A DNA stretch of 64,000 nucleotides from Zygnema circumcarinatum (GCA_037447605.1 CM074811.1:2125218-2189217); one strand, 5' to 3'; positions 36,159 to 48,895 are shown, counted from the first letter of the stretch. Notes: generated by a model from the sequence alone, not told the origin. Translations and numbers: made by a program.

Positions 36159-39100
36159 ATGGCAGGGACGGTGGTGCAGACGGGAGCCATGGCTTATTTG
36201 CAGGGAGGTGCAGGGCTCTGTTGCAGGGAGAGGGTGGCTTTTGCGGAGAGCTCAGTGCAGCTCGCTACTTCTCTTCTACCTGTTAGAGTTTCCAGGAGGA
36301 AGAATGGGAAGGTGAGTGGTGTGGTTGTGGCTGCGTTTCTCTGTCCGCTGGTATGCTGAAGTCCGTGTTGACAGATGCAGAGTTTCGAACTGTTTTTTTT
36401 CTGGTTATTTCATTGTAAGTAGCTGTGTTTTTTTTTTGAATTTTCGGTCATGATTCTTGGAAGGACGTACACGCAGAAGCTAACTGCGGGCGACATGCCG
36501 TTGACTTTGCAGGCGTTGGGAGGAGTCACCACTATGACAATGGCTCCGGTACGACCGACCTCCTCTCCGAGCCCGTTGGAGGGCGGCAGCAATCGAGCCG
36601 CCAACGCAATTGAGGAAGTCAAGAAGCAGAAAACAGAGGACGTGCCTCCTCTTGTGCCAGACGACATATACATTGCCAAACTGAACCCGAAGGAAGTGCT
36701 CCGTAATCTGTCGCCTGCAGGTAGCGCTTGTTTCCTTCCTCCCTTCTCTTCCGTCCTCACTTATTCAATACAATTATGGCGACTTGAATGGACGTACTCT
36801 GATTATTGTGCGTGTTGCCATTGATTACTGCAGTAAAATTTACATTTTGTATATGCTGGTCCTGGTTTGGAATGTGGGTGATCTGTTGGAATGTGCAGAG
36901 CTGTACGAATTCGCGATCGGTCACGAGAAAGGCAACTTCATTGTGTCCTCCGGGGCGATGGCCACATTGTCTGGGCAGAAGACTGGTCGATCGCCAAAAG
37001 ATAAGCGGGTGGTGAAAGAACGCAACCATGCGGAGGATCTCTGGTGGGGCAAGTAAGTATTTGGTTAACTCGTCCATTCTTCATGATGGAAAGGAGCTTT
37101 CCAGCAATGGTCTTCCATTGTGAAGGGAGGAAGTAGTCTTCGTTCAGGATATGCAAATTGCTCAGCGTGCTCTTCTGGTATTTTTATGCAGGGCTTCCCC
37201 CAATCTTGAAATGGACGAATTCACATTCATGGTGAACCGCGAGCGTGCAGTCGATTTCCTCAACCTTATGCCTAGGGTGAGAAATATTTTGTAAGAAAAG
37301 CTTGGTTTTAAGTGGTTTTAAATTCAAGTTTTCACCGCCTGATTGAGTCATATTCGGTTGCCTGATGGCACGTTCAAGTGGGATGGATTATTCGTCGTCA
37401 GACCAATTTCGGTTATTGTGTTCTGTGCAGATTTACATTCAAGACATGTTCCTTGGGTGGGACCCGAAGTTGCGACTGAAAGTGCGGATTGTCTGTGCCA
37501 GGGCATATCATGCGCTTTTCATGCACAACATGTAATGATTCTACGCACTCTCCGGATGTGTGTGGGTTGTGGTTCAGAGCTATAATTGATGCTCAAAATG
37601 CTTCTCCCTACATTCTTGGATTTGCCGTATTGCTTAATTGGTTGCCTTATTGTGGCAGGTGCATACCGCCGACTGAGGAGGAGCTGAAAGACTTTGGAGA
37701 GCCTGATTTCACCATCTACAATGCAGGAGGCTTCCCTGTTAATCGTCTGACTCCCTACATGACATCTGGCACCAGTGTGGATATTGATCTTAACCGGTAT
37801 GTCTGATTGCCAGTCCCCTCAACTGAAACTGTCATTCCTTCCTGCAGTGCAACCCTCTAGTTTTCTTCTTCCATTTCATCGTGTGCTTTTGCCTTTTTGA
37901 TGGAATGTAGGATGGAGATGGTGATTCTTGGAACCGAGTATGCGGGAGAAATGAAGAAGGGTCTTTTCTCGCTCATGAATTACCTCATGCCAAAGCAAGG
38001 CGTCCTATCTCTCCACTCCGGATGCAATATGTCTAAGGATAACAAAGTAACGCTCTTCTTTGGCCTTTCAGGTATGTTCAATTTTTCCCATACGCATATG
38101 TAGAAAGTCGATTCAATCTAAGTACTACTATTTACAATGTTGACACGATGCCATCATCTTTAAATGCTCAAGAGGAGAGAGAAGTTGTGTGCAGGAACTG
38201 GGAAAACTACATTGTCGACAGATCCAAACAGATACTTGATTGGTGATGATGAGCATCTGTGGAGTGACGATGGAGTGGCCAATATCGAGGGAGGCTGCTA
38301 TGCCAAATGCATCAACCTAGACAAGGAAAAGGAGCCCGATATATACAACGCCATACGCTTTGGCTCTGTGCTTGAAAATGTCGTGTTCGATTCCCACACG
38401 CGAGAAGTTGATTTCTCGGATAATACTATTACGGGTGAGTGGAATGGAGGAACAGAAATGCAAATCTCCTCCATAGTGAATGAACTGGAACACAAAGCTT
38501 TCTGATGTTAATTTTGCTGGGGAGCGAATTGACTGACTCTTTCATGCTACGGGATTGCAGAAAATACGCGAGTATCATACCCCATTCATTACATTGCCAA
38601 TGCCAAGATACCCTGTGTAGGACCGCATCCAACGAATGTCATCCTGCTTACCTGCGACGCATTTGGAGTTCTCCCTCCAGTCAGCCGCCTAACGCCCGAG
38701 CAGACCATGTATCACTTCATATCTGGTTACACAGCAAAGGTCAGACATTGGTCCTTGTCGTCCACACCCTTCCTCCCACCTCGTTGTCCATCCTGAGTTT
38801 TTCTTTCAAACCGCGAAACCCTTCCCCGTCAAGTAATCAAGAGGTTATGGTAATCATTCTCCCTTACCCGCTTCTACAGGTAGCAGGAACTGAAATGGGA
38901 GTGAAGGAGCCGGAGGCAACCTTCTCGGCATGTTTCGGTGCAGCGTTCATGATGTGGCATCCGGCAAAGTATGGGACTCTGCTGGCCGAAAAGATGCAGA
39001 AACATGGAACTACCGCCTGGTTGGTGAACACCGGGTGGACAGGTGGCAGCTACGGAGTGGGCCACAGAATGAAGCTCTCCCAGACTCGTGCTATCATTGA

Positions 39101-39578
39101 TGCCATCCATGACGGCTCGCTGCTCAAAGCAGACTTCGTCACTACGGATGTGTTTGGCTTGCACGTGCCCACCTCCTGTAATAACGTGCCCTCGGAAATT
39201 CTCCAGCCCGAACTCCAGGTACAGCTCCTTCCCACCTTACAATTCTTAATCATGGGTTTTGCTTCGCTGCCTTTCTGAACATTGTGTTATACAGACAGCC
39301 GTGCTGTGCTGTGCTGTGCTGTGCTGTGCTGGGAACTGTGGTTCTTTCTTGGGGATTTTTTATGGCTGTTGTGTCATGGAACTTAGGACTGTAGGACAAA
39401 TTTCTCAAATGGATGGTGGTGCCTGCTGCAGTGGGAGGATAAGGAGGCGTTCAAGAGGACCCTGCTAAACCTCGGAGAGCTCTTCCAGAAGAACTTCCAA
39501 AATTTCACTGAGTACGATATGGAGGGGACGCACCACACGATCCCGGAGGCTGTTCTGAAGGCAGGTCCTCGGTTGTAA
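36159..39578 (+). CDS. PCK: ATP-dependent phosphoenolpyruvate carboxykinase, 634 aa
   Basis: Eleven exons: 36159-36311, 36513-36720, 36899-37052, 37192-37276, 37431-37531, 37659-37796, 37911-38071, 38195-38434, 38561-38739, 38880-39218 and 39432-39578; phase is kept throughout (635 codons). The enzyme turns oxaloacetate and ATP into PEP, CO2 and ADP, feeding gluconeogenesis. Visible motifs include [17 protein letters not shown], the P-loop G-L-S-G-T-G-K-T-T (split by an intron), I-G-D-D-E-H and the adenine-binding [10 protein letters not shown]. The catalytic part begins near residue 115. The first exon encodes 51 residues rich in Ala, Val, Ser and Arg that resemble a targeting peptide. Plant PEPCK is normally cytosolic, so this is unusual; translation could instead begin at a later ATG (36189, or in exon 2). 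Confidence 0.95.
39300..39330 (+). repeat. (GCTGT)n microsatellite in the last PEPCK intron
   Basis: Five or six pentamer units of GCTGT between exons 10 and 11. Confidence 0.9.
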
Positions 39579-42129
39579 GCAATTCGTTCTGGGGGTGGAG
39601 AAGAAACTTAAGTCTTTCAAAAGCGTCGACTTTTGTTAAGTGTACAATATGGAAACGTGGGCATTGCTATATAGTGTAAAAGGCATAGATTGGTATCAGA
39701 ACAACTTGGAAGATGTTTGCTTTCAAGAAATACAAGCGATACTGTTGAAGGCTGATGTTTCCATATACAACTGAAACATCGTCTAAAAATAAAGTAAAAA
39801 AAAAATAAGTAAAATAGTAAGTTGGAGAAACGTTTTCACACATTTTTTGTACTCACCTTACGCCTAATTAATAGCTCATTACAAAACAAGCTTCAACGGC
39901 CTTCGGTTCCTACCTTCGATGCTTTTTGTGCTGACGCCTCACTCTCCACTCTCTCCATCTTTCCAATCTCTATTTCCCTTCTCCCGCTCGTCCCTCCCTC
40001 CCTCCCTCCCTCCCCCCCTTGCTTTGCTGCCTGAGAGGTACCCTAACTGAGGAATGGCAAGTGCTGCACTTGCATAGTTTTTGAGCGGTATAGACCTAAT
40101 CTTGGCACGAGTAAGAGTGCAATATTTTACTAGACGCAAGACTCCACCTCCCACTCCCTTCCCTCGGAGCCCTCTTCCTCTAATTCTGTAGACTTTCTCA
40201 TGGTCTTTGGGAAGAAATATCGCATAAGCACGAAATGCATCTCACGCCATACAACCTTGAACCCCTTTGAGACGCTCCTCGAGAAGAGTGCGCGGGCCAG
40301 AAGGCGGGCCTTGTCTTCCACGCTCTCAGAGTGGAGAACGCTCCCACAGTCAGGCCACAGGTATGCGTCCCTCGTCCAGTTTCCCCCCCCCCCCCCCCCC
40401 CCCTTTCCACCCCCCCTCCCTTCCCCTCCCGCCCTCCCCCCCTCCGCCCCTCCCACACTCCCCACTTTTCTGTCCTCGCCCTGCCTCTACGAGACTCGTA
40501 AAATATTTGTACTTCTCGTATTGGACACATCAATGCGATTCGATACGATCATCAATCACGCTATGTTATGTGAATAAAATAGCGTGACTTTCACTTCTGA
40601 AAGGGGAGTGATGTGGCATTGATCTCACGATGGCAAGGCCATCAAATGTACATGGCCAAAATCAGCGTGGGGAAGGAACCACGAGGAACTGGTCGCAAAC
40701 ATTGAACAGTGAACAGTGAACTTTTGAAAGTGTAGCGTCTCACAGATTATTGATCACAAGAATACTGCGAGGACGGACGAGAGGGTATCGTCGCCCATTC
40801 ATCAAATGTTAAGCAGTTTGATTTACCGTTAGCGAGAAGCCAGAAGGCAGTATCGGAAGATATGGCAGTATCGGACTTTCAAAACGGCTGTGGAAGATGT
40901 TTAGGATCTTTAAAGCAGTCCGTTAAGTAAGAAATATTTTGTTATGTTATGTTTTGGAGTGTTTTTGGAGCTGTATGTCGACATTTCCCTTTCCTCCAAT
41001 TCCTGCAATTTCCGAGACCTGTATTTTCTCAAACAGCACTCGAGTCGCGCAGTAAACAACGCCTTTGTTTTTAATGTTCAGTTCCAAATGCCATTGCTCT
41101 ACATTCGTGAACATTCGCCGATTCATTTCCCACTCCTATCTCCTCCCCTTTTTTTCTATCCATCCCCTCTCATTCACTCTCACTATCTGCTTTACCAGCC
41201 TATGTTTCACTCCGTCTCCTCTCTCATCAGTTTCCTCTCCCTCTCTCTCTCGCTCTCTCCCTCCCTTCCCCTCTCCGTCCCTCCGCTCTCGACAGCGCCC
41301 CCTCCCTCTCCTCTCTCAACACCGATTGGTGGCGGCTGTCACGAAAATTACCAACACTTGCTAACGGCTGGTTAGCGAATTTCGCCCCATTTGAACACGA
41401 AACACCCAACAAACTCCACTGTTGTCGGAGTAGGTGGAAAGAGAATTCATTCTCGTCAATCTCCCCTTCCTTCCAGTCTCTCGTTCCTCCCTCTCTCGCC
41501 CCTCTCTCCCCTCATTTTTTAATGCTTACATGAGGTCCATTCTTTTCACTATACAGAGGGCCATGCGGACCATGCTCCACTCATCTATAAGGTTCGAACA
41601 TAGACCCTCCATGAAGTTAATAAGATAGTCCCAAATAACCCGTTTCTTGCTGTTACAGTAAAGAAAGAGTGCTGCATTTGCACCACTTCAAAGAGAGCCC
41701 CTTGACAAGAGAGACTTTATCGGAGTGACCAAAGGATTCAGAATTACAGAAACAAAAATCTAAACCCCAAATGCTAATGTGCAGCCGATGCCATTTCAAA
41801 CGCACTGAAACTCTACGGCCACAGCTACCTATTAAGCCCATGCTATCACATCTTCGTGGTTTCCACCGCCACCAAAAACTTATTGCAAGCAGCTTTGGTG
41901 GAATAAATTGGATACAAACTCACAGACTTCTAACGTAATCTTACTAATGAGCTGAGCTCATACACGACACTGATTCTTTCTGCCTAAAGGAACCTTGAAA
42001 TGGGGGACTGCAATTTTGCCCTTGTCGACTACGTTGAGAGAATCATAATATTTAGAGGAATGCCAAAAGTATGGCTATCAAAACTTTTCCTATGCAGGGA
42101 GTGAAGCCCTTGAGAAATATGGGAGGAGA
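39579..42129. other. convergent spacer between PEPCK and AVT1-type genes
   Basis: The PEPCK 3' UTR lies on the left and that of the AVT1-type gene on the right. Contents seen: (CCCT)n and a 21-base C run (40383-40403), CT-rich tracts (41110-41310 and 41470-41515) and dispersed repeat copy C (40610-40700). Open frames at 40130-40465 (-) and 40200-40361 (+) read fairly protein-like but overlap each other and could not be chained to other exons. Confidence 0.45.
40610..40700 (+). repeat. dispersed repeat, copy C
   Basis: Best match to copy A (12374-12469 on the minus strand): both begin GATGTGGCATTGA and end AACTGGTCGCA/AACTGTTCGCA. Copy B is at 30110-30200. The three copies lie more than 10 kb apart in spacers. 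Confidence 0.75.
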
Positions 42130-45100
42130 CTACCTTCGGCCTGAAAGCAGAAGGCCGGGAGGAGGTTGAAAGGAGTTTCCCTTTGGATGCGCCCAACTGT
42201 CGATAATGCCGGCCACAGAGGAATATGTTCCCGCTATAGCACATCCAAAGCCTATTGACATGATGGAGTAGCAGAGAAAGGCCTATACACGGCAACAGCG
42301 CAAAGAGGAGACAGCTCATTACATGCCGAACAGACTCAGGTTAGGCTTCAAAAGAGTAGCTGTTAAAAGAGTAGCTTTCATCATTAGGAAGAGTTAACGG
42401 CGGTGGTTTAAGGTCTCGAAGAAAACTGAGAATACCTGAAATAACGTAGCGCGTTTTCCGAGAATGCTCAGATAGCATGCGCATGGGAGGATAACTGACT
42501 GCAGGCCAAACCAGTAATGGTGTCAAACATTCTGCTACGGGTTGACAAGACATATGGTTCATTAGAAGGGAAAAGCCGCAAAGTGGTCTACCGACAATAG
42601 GTGGATCCAATAGGCAATTTAAAAGTTCTAAATGCACTTACGACTGTCATGCTGAGGAATGAACCGATGAAGGCCATAACGTATCCTGCAGAACACAGTC
42701 AAGAAATGGCCCCTCAATTTGTGCAGGGAAATGGAAGAAACAAGTGAGGGATACGGTAAAGCATAAAACAGACCGACAAGGACCACAAAGGCCAATTTTA
42801 AGCACTTCACTTAAAGCCGCTTCTCCTGTTACATGCAAACAGAGCAAATCAAAGTGGAGAGAGATGTCAGAAGAAGCAAACCACGAGCAGACCAACAATA
42901 AAACTCTCAGAAAGCTTGTTCTGCAATAAGGCAGAATGCAAGTAGCACGCACCAAAGAAGGGCACCATGAGTGCAACAACTACTGTTGAAGCTACGAGAG
43001 CTGTACGGATGCATAGAGACGCGTTACGGTGGGCGCTGCTTGCAGGGTGCATGGGAAGAAGCTCCTCCAAACTGAGAGCAACAGGGGTCATAGTGAGAGC
43101 AAATGTGCTCACAAGTAGCGAGTTAAGGCAACACGAGCCTCCAATAGCAAGCAGGGAATGGGGGCAGACAATTATACTAAGAACTGCGACCAACCCACTT
43201 TCTCCCTTCAAGACAGAGAGCAAGGTAAAGAGGTGTCCAACAGTTGCTGATGTTGGCAGTGAAGCCAACATCACCTACCCGTTCATGCTTCAGAAAATTA
43301 GAACTGCAGATTGACTGACAGTGATCAAAACTGAAAGCGGAAAAGGAAGCAACTCGGTTTCCAGTAGCATTTCCAGCAGCAAAGCCAAGACAAGCGTGAG
43401 GGGATATTTGGTAACAGGGTTCACCACCTGCCATCCACCCCTTGCTCCCAAAGGTGAGCTCAATGCCAATACAGCTCCTGTAGGACTCCAAGTAACAGCT
43501 AAATATGATCCAACCGAAAGAGCTACCAGTAGTGTAAAGCGACAATTCACAACTCCAAGTTCAGAATTGAATAGCCGTGATTTTCTTGAGATTAATGGCA
43601 CAGCTCAAGCACATAACATGCTTAACATACCGTAGTCCACACAGCGATTTTCGACGCTGTGAACGCTGGAGGCAAATTAAGAGTAATCTGTGCTTCGGTT
43701 GCTGCTCCGAACATAGTATAACCCATGATGGCAACTCCTCCGTATATGAATAACACGAGCAGGAAGCTGTACTCAACCATTGCCCATCCCACAAGCCTGT
43801 CAATAAGGGGCTTTGAGACCTCCTTCGCCTGTAGCAGAAGGCACCCCAACAGTATCTCTCACAGCTCCAATCTCTCCCTTAACTGAAACTACTCTCCACC
43901 ATTCCTCTCTCCTCTCTCTCCTTCCTCTTTACCACCTCAACCAGCTGACTGCACCTGACTTCATGTAAGGCCATGATGAGATGCCTCTCGGGTCCAAATG
44001 CAGGTAAAGCCTACCTTGTCAACAGCACACTGGGGTACTGCGATCTGTCCTTAAGGGAGGAGTAAATATTTGGGAACACCGCATGGCCAGAATAGCAGAA
44101 GCCACAGAGTCCAATTGCGACGGGAAGGCCCCGAATATTCAATAAAGGCCCTGACTGGTGGAAGCCGACTCCATCAAATGTTCCAACCCAAAAGACACTG
44201 ACCACCACCACAATTGATGCTACCACTCCTCCAGCTGCCATAGAGGAAAACAGGGGAAGCCTTTCAGGCTTGTAAGCAAGGAAACCCATCTTTCATAATG
44301 CATCCAAGGCTCTCAATTTATTGCTTGAGAGAGTCCTACGTCAGCTCTTAGTGGAAGTTTTGGTAGCTCTGAGAGTATTGGTATGCGTTACCAGCATAGA
44401 GTAGGTTATTGGGGACACCTTGGCAAATGATGAAGTGCCAAAGTTGAACAATAGAAGCCAACCCATTCAAAAGAAGCGACTGCAGAGAAACTTTGGTGAT
44501 TTGACAGGGTTGTCTGTGTTCCAACCTGAAAGGTAAGACAGGAGACTCAGGTCTCGTAGCCAGAGCGTTGGAAGGATCATGATAGCGGATAAAATTACAA
44601 ATAGGGAGCGCCCTGGGAGTAACAGCCCACCAATGGTGAGCTGAAAGTTAGGGAATACGACAGCCAAGTTGTCACCTTCCAGGATGAGAAACTCCACGCA
44701 GCAGGCCTGCACATTTCACGCCGACATCACAATGAGGCCTGCAGTCAACACTCCCTTTTTTCGACCTACAGACTCTGCTTTCTCAAGGACATGTGACAGC
44801 AAGAACACCAGAAGAAATATAAAAACTTATGCTATCATTCTACAAAGGAAAGCACACGCTTGCCATGAAAAATGGCAGCACTAAAGCCAATCACAAAGCC
44901 CTCACTTGTACCAGCCGGTAAGGTGATACCCTCACAAGGTGCATAAAACACTTGCAGAAGTGATTAAAGTAGGCAGTGGGGTGGGGGAAGGGAGGGATTC
45001 TTTACATAAAGCTCCACATACAACACGACCTGCAAATGCCCCCACCCAAGAAGATCACACACGTGAGGCCTGGGCAAACAGAGGAATACTAAATGGAGGA

Positions 45101-47608
45101 GGAGAGGATAAAAAAGAAATGACTGTGTAGTCGGTACAATTGAAATAGAGGCTTTGTATGGAACAAGAAGGGAAGGCATTGGGGGGACATACACATTAGG
45201 CAAACAAGAGCAGATGGAAAAAGAAAATGGAAAATAAAGTGTGAAGTGTGTAAAACGGGAAGCAAAGACAAAAAGGAAAAGTCACGACGCAATCAGATAC
45301 TACAAATAGCTAGCGAAAAGAGAAGCGTGGCCCGCCCTCACAAATCCCGACAACTCTGCTATCCTTCAATTGATTATTCCAGAAACCGTAGACCCTAGAA
45401 CCCTAGACTTTATGGTTTTGGGAACCTGATACCCTACAAAATTAAATTATTATGGACCTTCAAAGATTTGTTTACCTATGGAAAGAAAACATTGACACTT
45501 GCATAACTGTATAGGTTCCTGAGATGATAGCCCAAATAACAAGTCTCCATTAAGAAGGAAACGCTGTTCTTATTGTTTCACTCCCAATAGCTGAAGATAT
45601 AGACGATGACAACGACGTGATTGCGATACATCCTTTCATAAACAAAATTCATGGAAGCCCGTTGCAAAGATGCGTGTGCTGCGTGCCCATGGCCTTCTCA
45701 GTCTAACCTTAGTAACAAAGACCTGTCCCTCGAAAGAGAATGAATAGACTTAAAATGCTGTTCCCTCCAAGAAGTTACAAGAACAGAGCTTGCTGCAGGA
45801 CATGTAAAGCCACACTTAAAGGACAAATCCAGTCCAACCCATTACAGATGGGGCCCGTGCTGCTCTTTCAAAGATAAGTCCCTACGTTCCTGAGAAAGTT
45901 CAAGTAAGGAATGCCAACAGATGCTCCTATTGCATGCTCGATAATTGCTCTAAAATAATTCTGACAAGGTGGAAGGTGAAAAACTTGGAAGTGTGCAGCT
46001 GCAGACTACCTAACACAAAGCGTGGCAAGGACTGGGAAGCTATGCACTTGAGATGACCTCACAACATTCCTGGAACATTAGTGCAGCCTGAAGAAGTTGC
46101 AAACCTCAACCTGATACCAACAGGAAGAATCCTGCTTACTCCCTTAAACTAGGAAGGTCGACATTAAACGAACCAATCTGCCACAAGTCGAGGCTGCTCC
46201 TTGTGTGCTTATCAAAACTCCTATCTGTGTCTGGGGTATTGGCAAAGGGGTTTTCCCGAACGCGCATCTTCCGTATGGAACGAGCCCAGTACCCTCCAAT
46301 GAATTTCATCTTTCTGAGGCTTCCTACCCAGCCTGTTCTCTGCTTTTATATGCACATGAATGCTCCGGCTTCATTTCGTGTAATATACCCTCCCTTGCTT
46401 CAGATTCGTTTAACTTACCGATATGATCAGCCTTCCCGTCCGCCCAAAAGCCGCTTCTCCAATGTCGGGATATGTCTCCAGTCCCACCTGGCTGTCCAGG
46501 CAGTTGCGTAATACCAGGCCCGTGTAGCAGCAGATGAGGGCAAGCACAAGAAGGAGAAGGAGGCTGAGCCATCCCCCTTGCATTAATGCATATGGAGTGC
46601 CAAGGACTCCAACTCCAGCCAGGACATTCACCCCTGCAAGCAAAGGAATGAACCCTCCCAACTTGCAGGTAAGGAGAATAGGAGAAGGCAATGGCACAAA
46701 TTTGCTACATTGTTCGAACATCCATCACAAGAAGCGGGGAACAGTTTCACTTCTACTGAATACAACAAATGAAGTATCGCTATAGTAAACTCGCGGTGCT
46801 GACACCACTTTCGACAAAGCGCCTGATTAATACCTTTTTAAAACTCGTACCTTTAAGCTCCAATTTTGCATAAAGATCAAGCTTTGACAGACACACCTTA
46901 TACCAAATACCTTCAGTAAATGTGACTGCCTTCCCAACCGTTGATCCCGCGACGGAAAGTTGAAGCATTAAGGTACAGCAATCAACAAGCAACTGCGTTA
47001 CTTTCAGCAATAACGCACTGAAATATCTCACCATTCAGCACAGCCTGCATGTAACTGCTGCCTTGCACATTCACTCCAGCTGGCTCTGTGCTATAGACGG
47101 CCTCATCCTCTGGAGCCGCCTTCCTATGCGACGTCTTAGTATGCTCCGGCGGCTTGTGGTGCGTTGGAAGTGGAGCGGTTTGAAAAGTTTCCGGCTCTCC
47201 AATGTGTGGCGTGGTGCGTCGATACGGAACTGGAGCATACGACGATAAGTAGGAGCCGCTGGGACGGCTGCCTGATAGCGGGCTCAACATGTGGATATTT
47301 GGAGAGGCCATGTAGCTGTAGATGTCCATAGATTGTCTGCAAGTTCAGGAAACGGTGAGCGGTTACCGCGGTGAACTGCAACACCCTATAGATTCATACT
47401 ACAAAGCTCCCTGTTTGCAAGAAGAAAGCAGGACAGATCCCCACCGATAGCTCTGCGGCCAGGACGGTTGCGGCGCCTCATGTCGATCCTGCGGAGATGC
47501 GGGTGGGGTGTCATCCTCGTCATCTGCACTTCCTGCATGCCGCTCCTCCTCTCCTTCACCGTCTAGCTCGTCGGAAAAGTACAGCGGCTCGATATGGTGC
47601 CCAGCCAT
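42130..47608 (-). CDS. AVT1: AVT1-type vacuolar amino acid transporter, 558 aa
   Basis: Twelve exons on the minus strand: 47608-47445, 47336-47032, 46633-46419, 45029-45006, 44706-44526, 44234-44015, 43766-43631, 43427-43408, 43104-42953, 42685-42642, 42498-42436 and 42282-42130. All phases agree (559 codons). The protein has an acidic, Ser/Pro-rich N-terminus of about 150 residues, then the amino acid/auxin permease core. That core holds N-V-L-A-G-V-G-V-L-G-T-P, L-Y-V-E-L-Y-A-C-C-V-E-F-L, C-Y-S-G-H-A-V-F-P-N and T-M-T-P-V-A-L-S-L-E-E-L. About 10-11 membrane segments are expected. Relatives in yeast and plants move neutral amino acids across the tonoplast. Exons of 24 and 20 bases occur. The 20-base exon is followed by a probable AT-AC intron, needed to restore the conserved N-P-V-T-K-F-A-L-T-M-T-P. 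MED13 lies head to head with it, 1.5 kb away. Confidence 0.93.
43105..43407 (-). other. probable U12-type AT-AC intron in the AVT1-type gene
   Basis: No GT donor joins the conserved halves of this protein in frame. The minus strand reads ...ACCAA|ATATCCCC at 43408/43407, very close to the U12 AT-AC donor ATATCCTT. Just before the acceptor it has TGCCTTAACTC, close to the U12 branch consensus TTCCTTAAC, and the intron ends ...GAGCAC|ATTTGC at 43105/43104. Splicing there gives Lys-Phe-Ala-Leu-Thr-Met-Thr-Pro in frame, as in AVT1 relatives. Intron length is 303 bases. Confidence 0.85.
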
Positions 47609-47879
47609 GGCGTCAAAGGTGACCCCTTCGATTAGGGTTGAAGATTAGGGTTTTCAGGCTCCGCCCTCTAGGTCTGTCTGTGTTGCAGCAGCTCCAGGCC
47701 GAGGGAGGGAGCCCGAGGGAGTCCGCCGCCAGTCGCCATGGCCGCCTCCTTCCAGCAGTGAAGCTGTCAGGAGGGTCGTCCGTACGTCCTACGTTTCCGT
47801 ACACTGAACTGTGACACTTCGTCCGTATAGAATCTGAATGGACGGACCGATTTTCACGATGCCGTACACATTATACGAA
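47609..47879. promoter_or_regulatory. 5' flank of the AVT1-type gene
   Basis: Short region between the AVT1-type start codon and the foldback element. It probably holds the AVT1 promoter and 5' UTR; an in-frame AGGGTT-rich stretch lies near 47630-47660. CGTACG words occur near 47782 and 47799. No specific sites are claimed. Confidence 0.4.
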
Positions 47880-48895
47880 GGAAAATTCTATTCTCACACC
47901 TTTTTTGTCTACGCACAGACCTCTTTTCGCTGGGCAGATTTTAAAATAGACAAAAAAGGAACACACCTTTCACACCTTTTTTTTTTCACCTTTTTTTTCA
48001 TATCTTTTTGGAATCGATACACGCTACTAGTCCTGAGCGGCCGAGCGCCGTGAGACCTTTTTCTGTCGGGCAGATTTTACTCCTTATCATTTATCTTCAG
48101 AGAAAAAAATATCTGCCTGCCCGAATCCGCTCGGAGCGGAAGATCCGTCCGCCACGAGATCGTTCGCGGGTAGCCGTCCTTCACACGTGCAATAATTTTC
48201 CGCCGTCGATATTCACGCAGATCGCACCATGGCAGATCACCGTTCGATCGGCAGCCGGGCTCTGTCCCACGTGTCCCATCCAAGCCGGCTCCAAGGACCG
48301 TACAAAAGGCGTACGCCCGCAGCTTCGAGGAAAGTCAAAAAACGTAATAATTAAAGTTGAGTGCCTATACCAATCACAGTTTGCCACGTCTGAAAAGAGC
48401 ACGCGGCAGGTGGTGATTGGTTCAAGCTCGCAATATAAGGAATTCAGACTTTCCTCGAAGCTGCGACCGTACGAGTTGTGTACGGACCAGGAGCTGCTCG
48501 GGTGGGACACGTGGGCGTGTGCCATTCGCTGGAATCGAGCCCGGCTGCCGATCGAACGGTGATCGGCCGTGGTGTGATCTGCTCTAGAATCGACGGTGTA
48601 TAGTTTCTGCACGTGTAAAGGACGGCCACCCGCGAACGATCTCGTGGCGGACGGATCTTCTGCTCCGAGTGGATTCGGGCAGGCCGATATTTTTTTCTTT
48701 GAAAAAAACAAGAAGGGATAAAATCTGCCCGATGGAGAAAGGTGTGTATCGATTTCAAAAAGGTGTGAAAAAAAAGGTGAAAAAAAAAAGGTGAGAAGGT
48801 GTGAAAGGTGTGTTCTTTTTTTGTGCTATTTTAAAATCTGCCCGGCGAAAGGAGGCCTGTGTGTAGACAAAAAAGGTGTGAGAATAGAATTTTCC
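47880..48895. mobile_element. foldback element 2 (1,016 bp)
   Basis: A long inverted-repeat element with exact 8-bp flanking duplications TATACGAA (47872-47879 and 48896-48903). Ends: GGAAAATTCTATTCTCACAC and its near-perfect complement. The arms continue inward for over 400 bases, with landmarks GGGCAGATTTTAAAATAG, TCGGAGCGGAAGATCC, GATCGTTCGCGGG and CGCAGCTTCGAGGAAAGTC, each mirrored in the other arm. No coding sequence. The inner arm sequence is shared with the 33819-34762 element, while the terminal repeats differ. It fills most of the spacer between the AVT1-type gene and MED13. Confidence 0.9.

Noticed and set aside
40130-40465. Protein-like open frame on the minus strand, with an overlapping plus-strand frame 40200-40361
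   Set aside because: Both strands read plausibly, neither could be joined to further exons, and the upstream side is a poly-C/G tract. Too uncertain to list as a gene.
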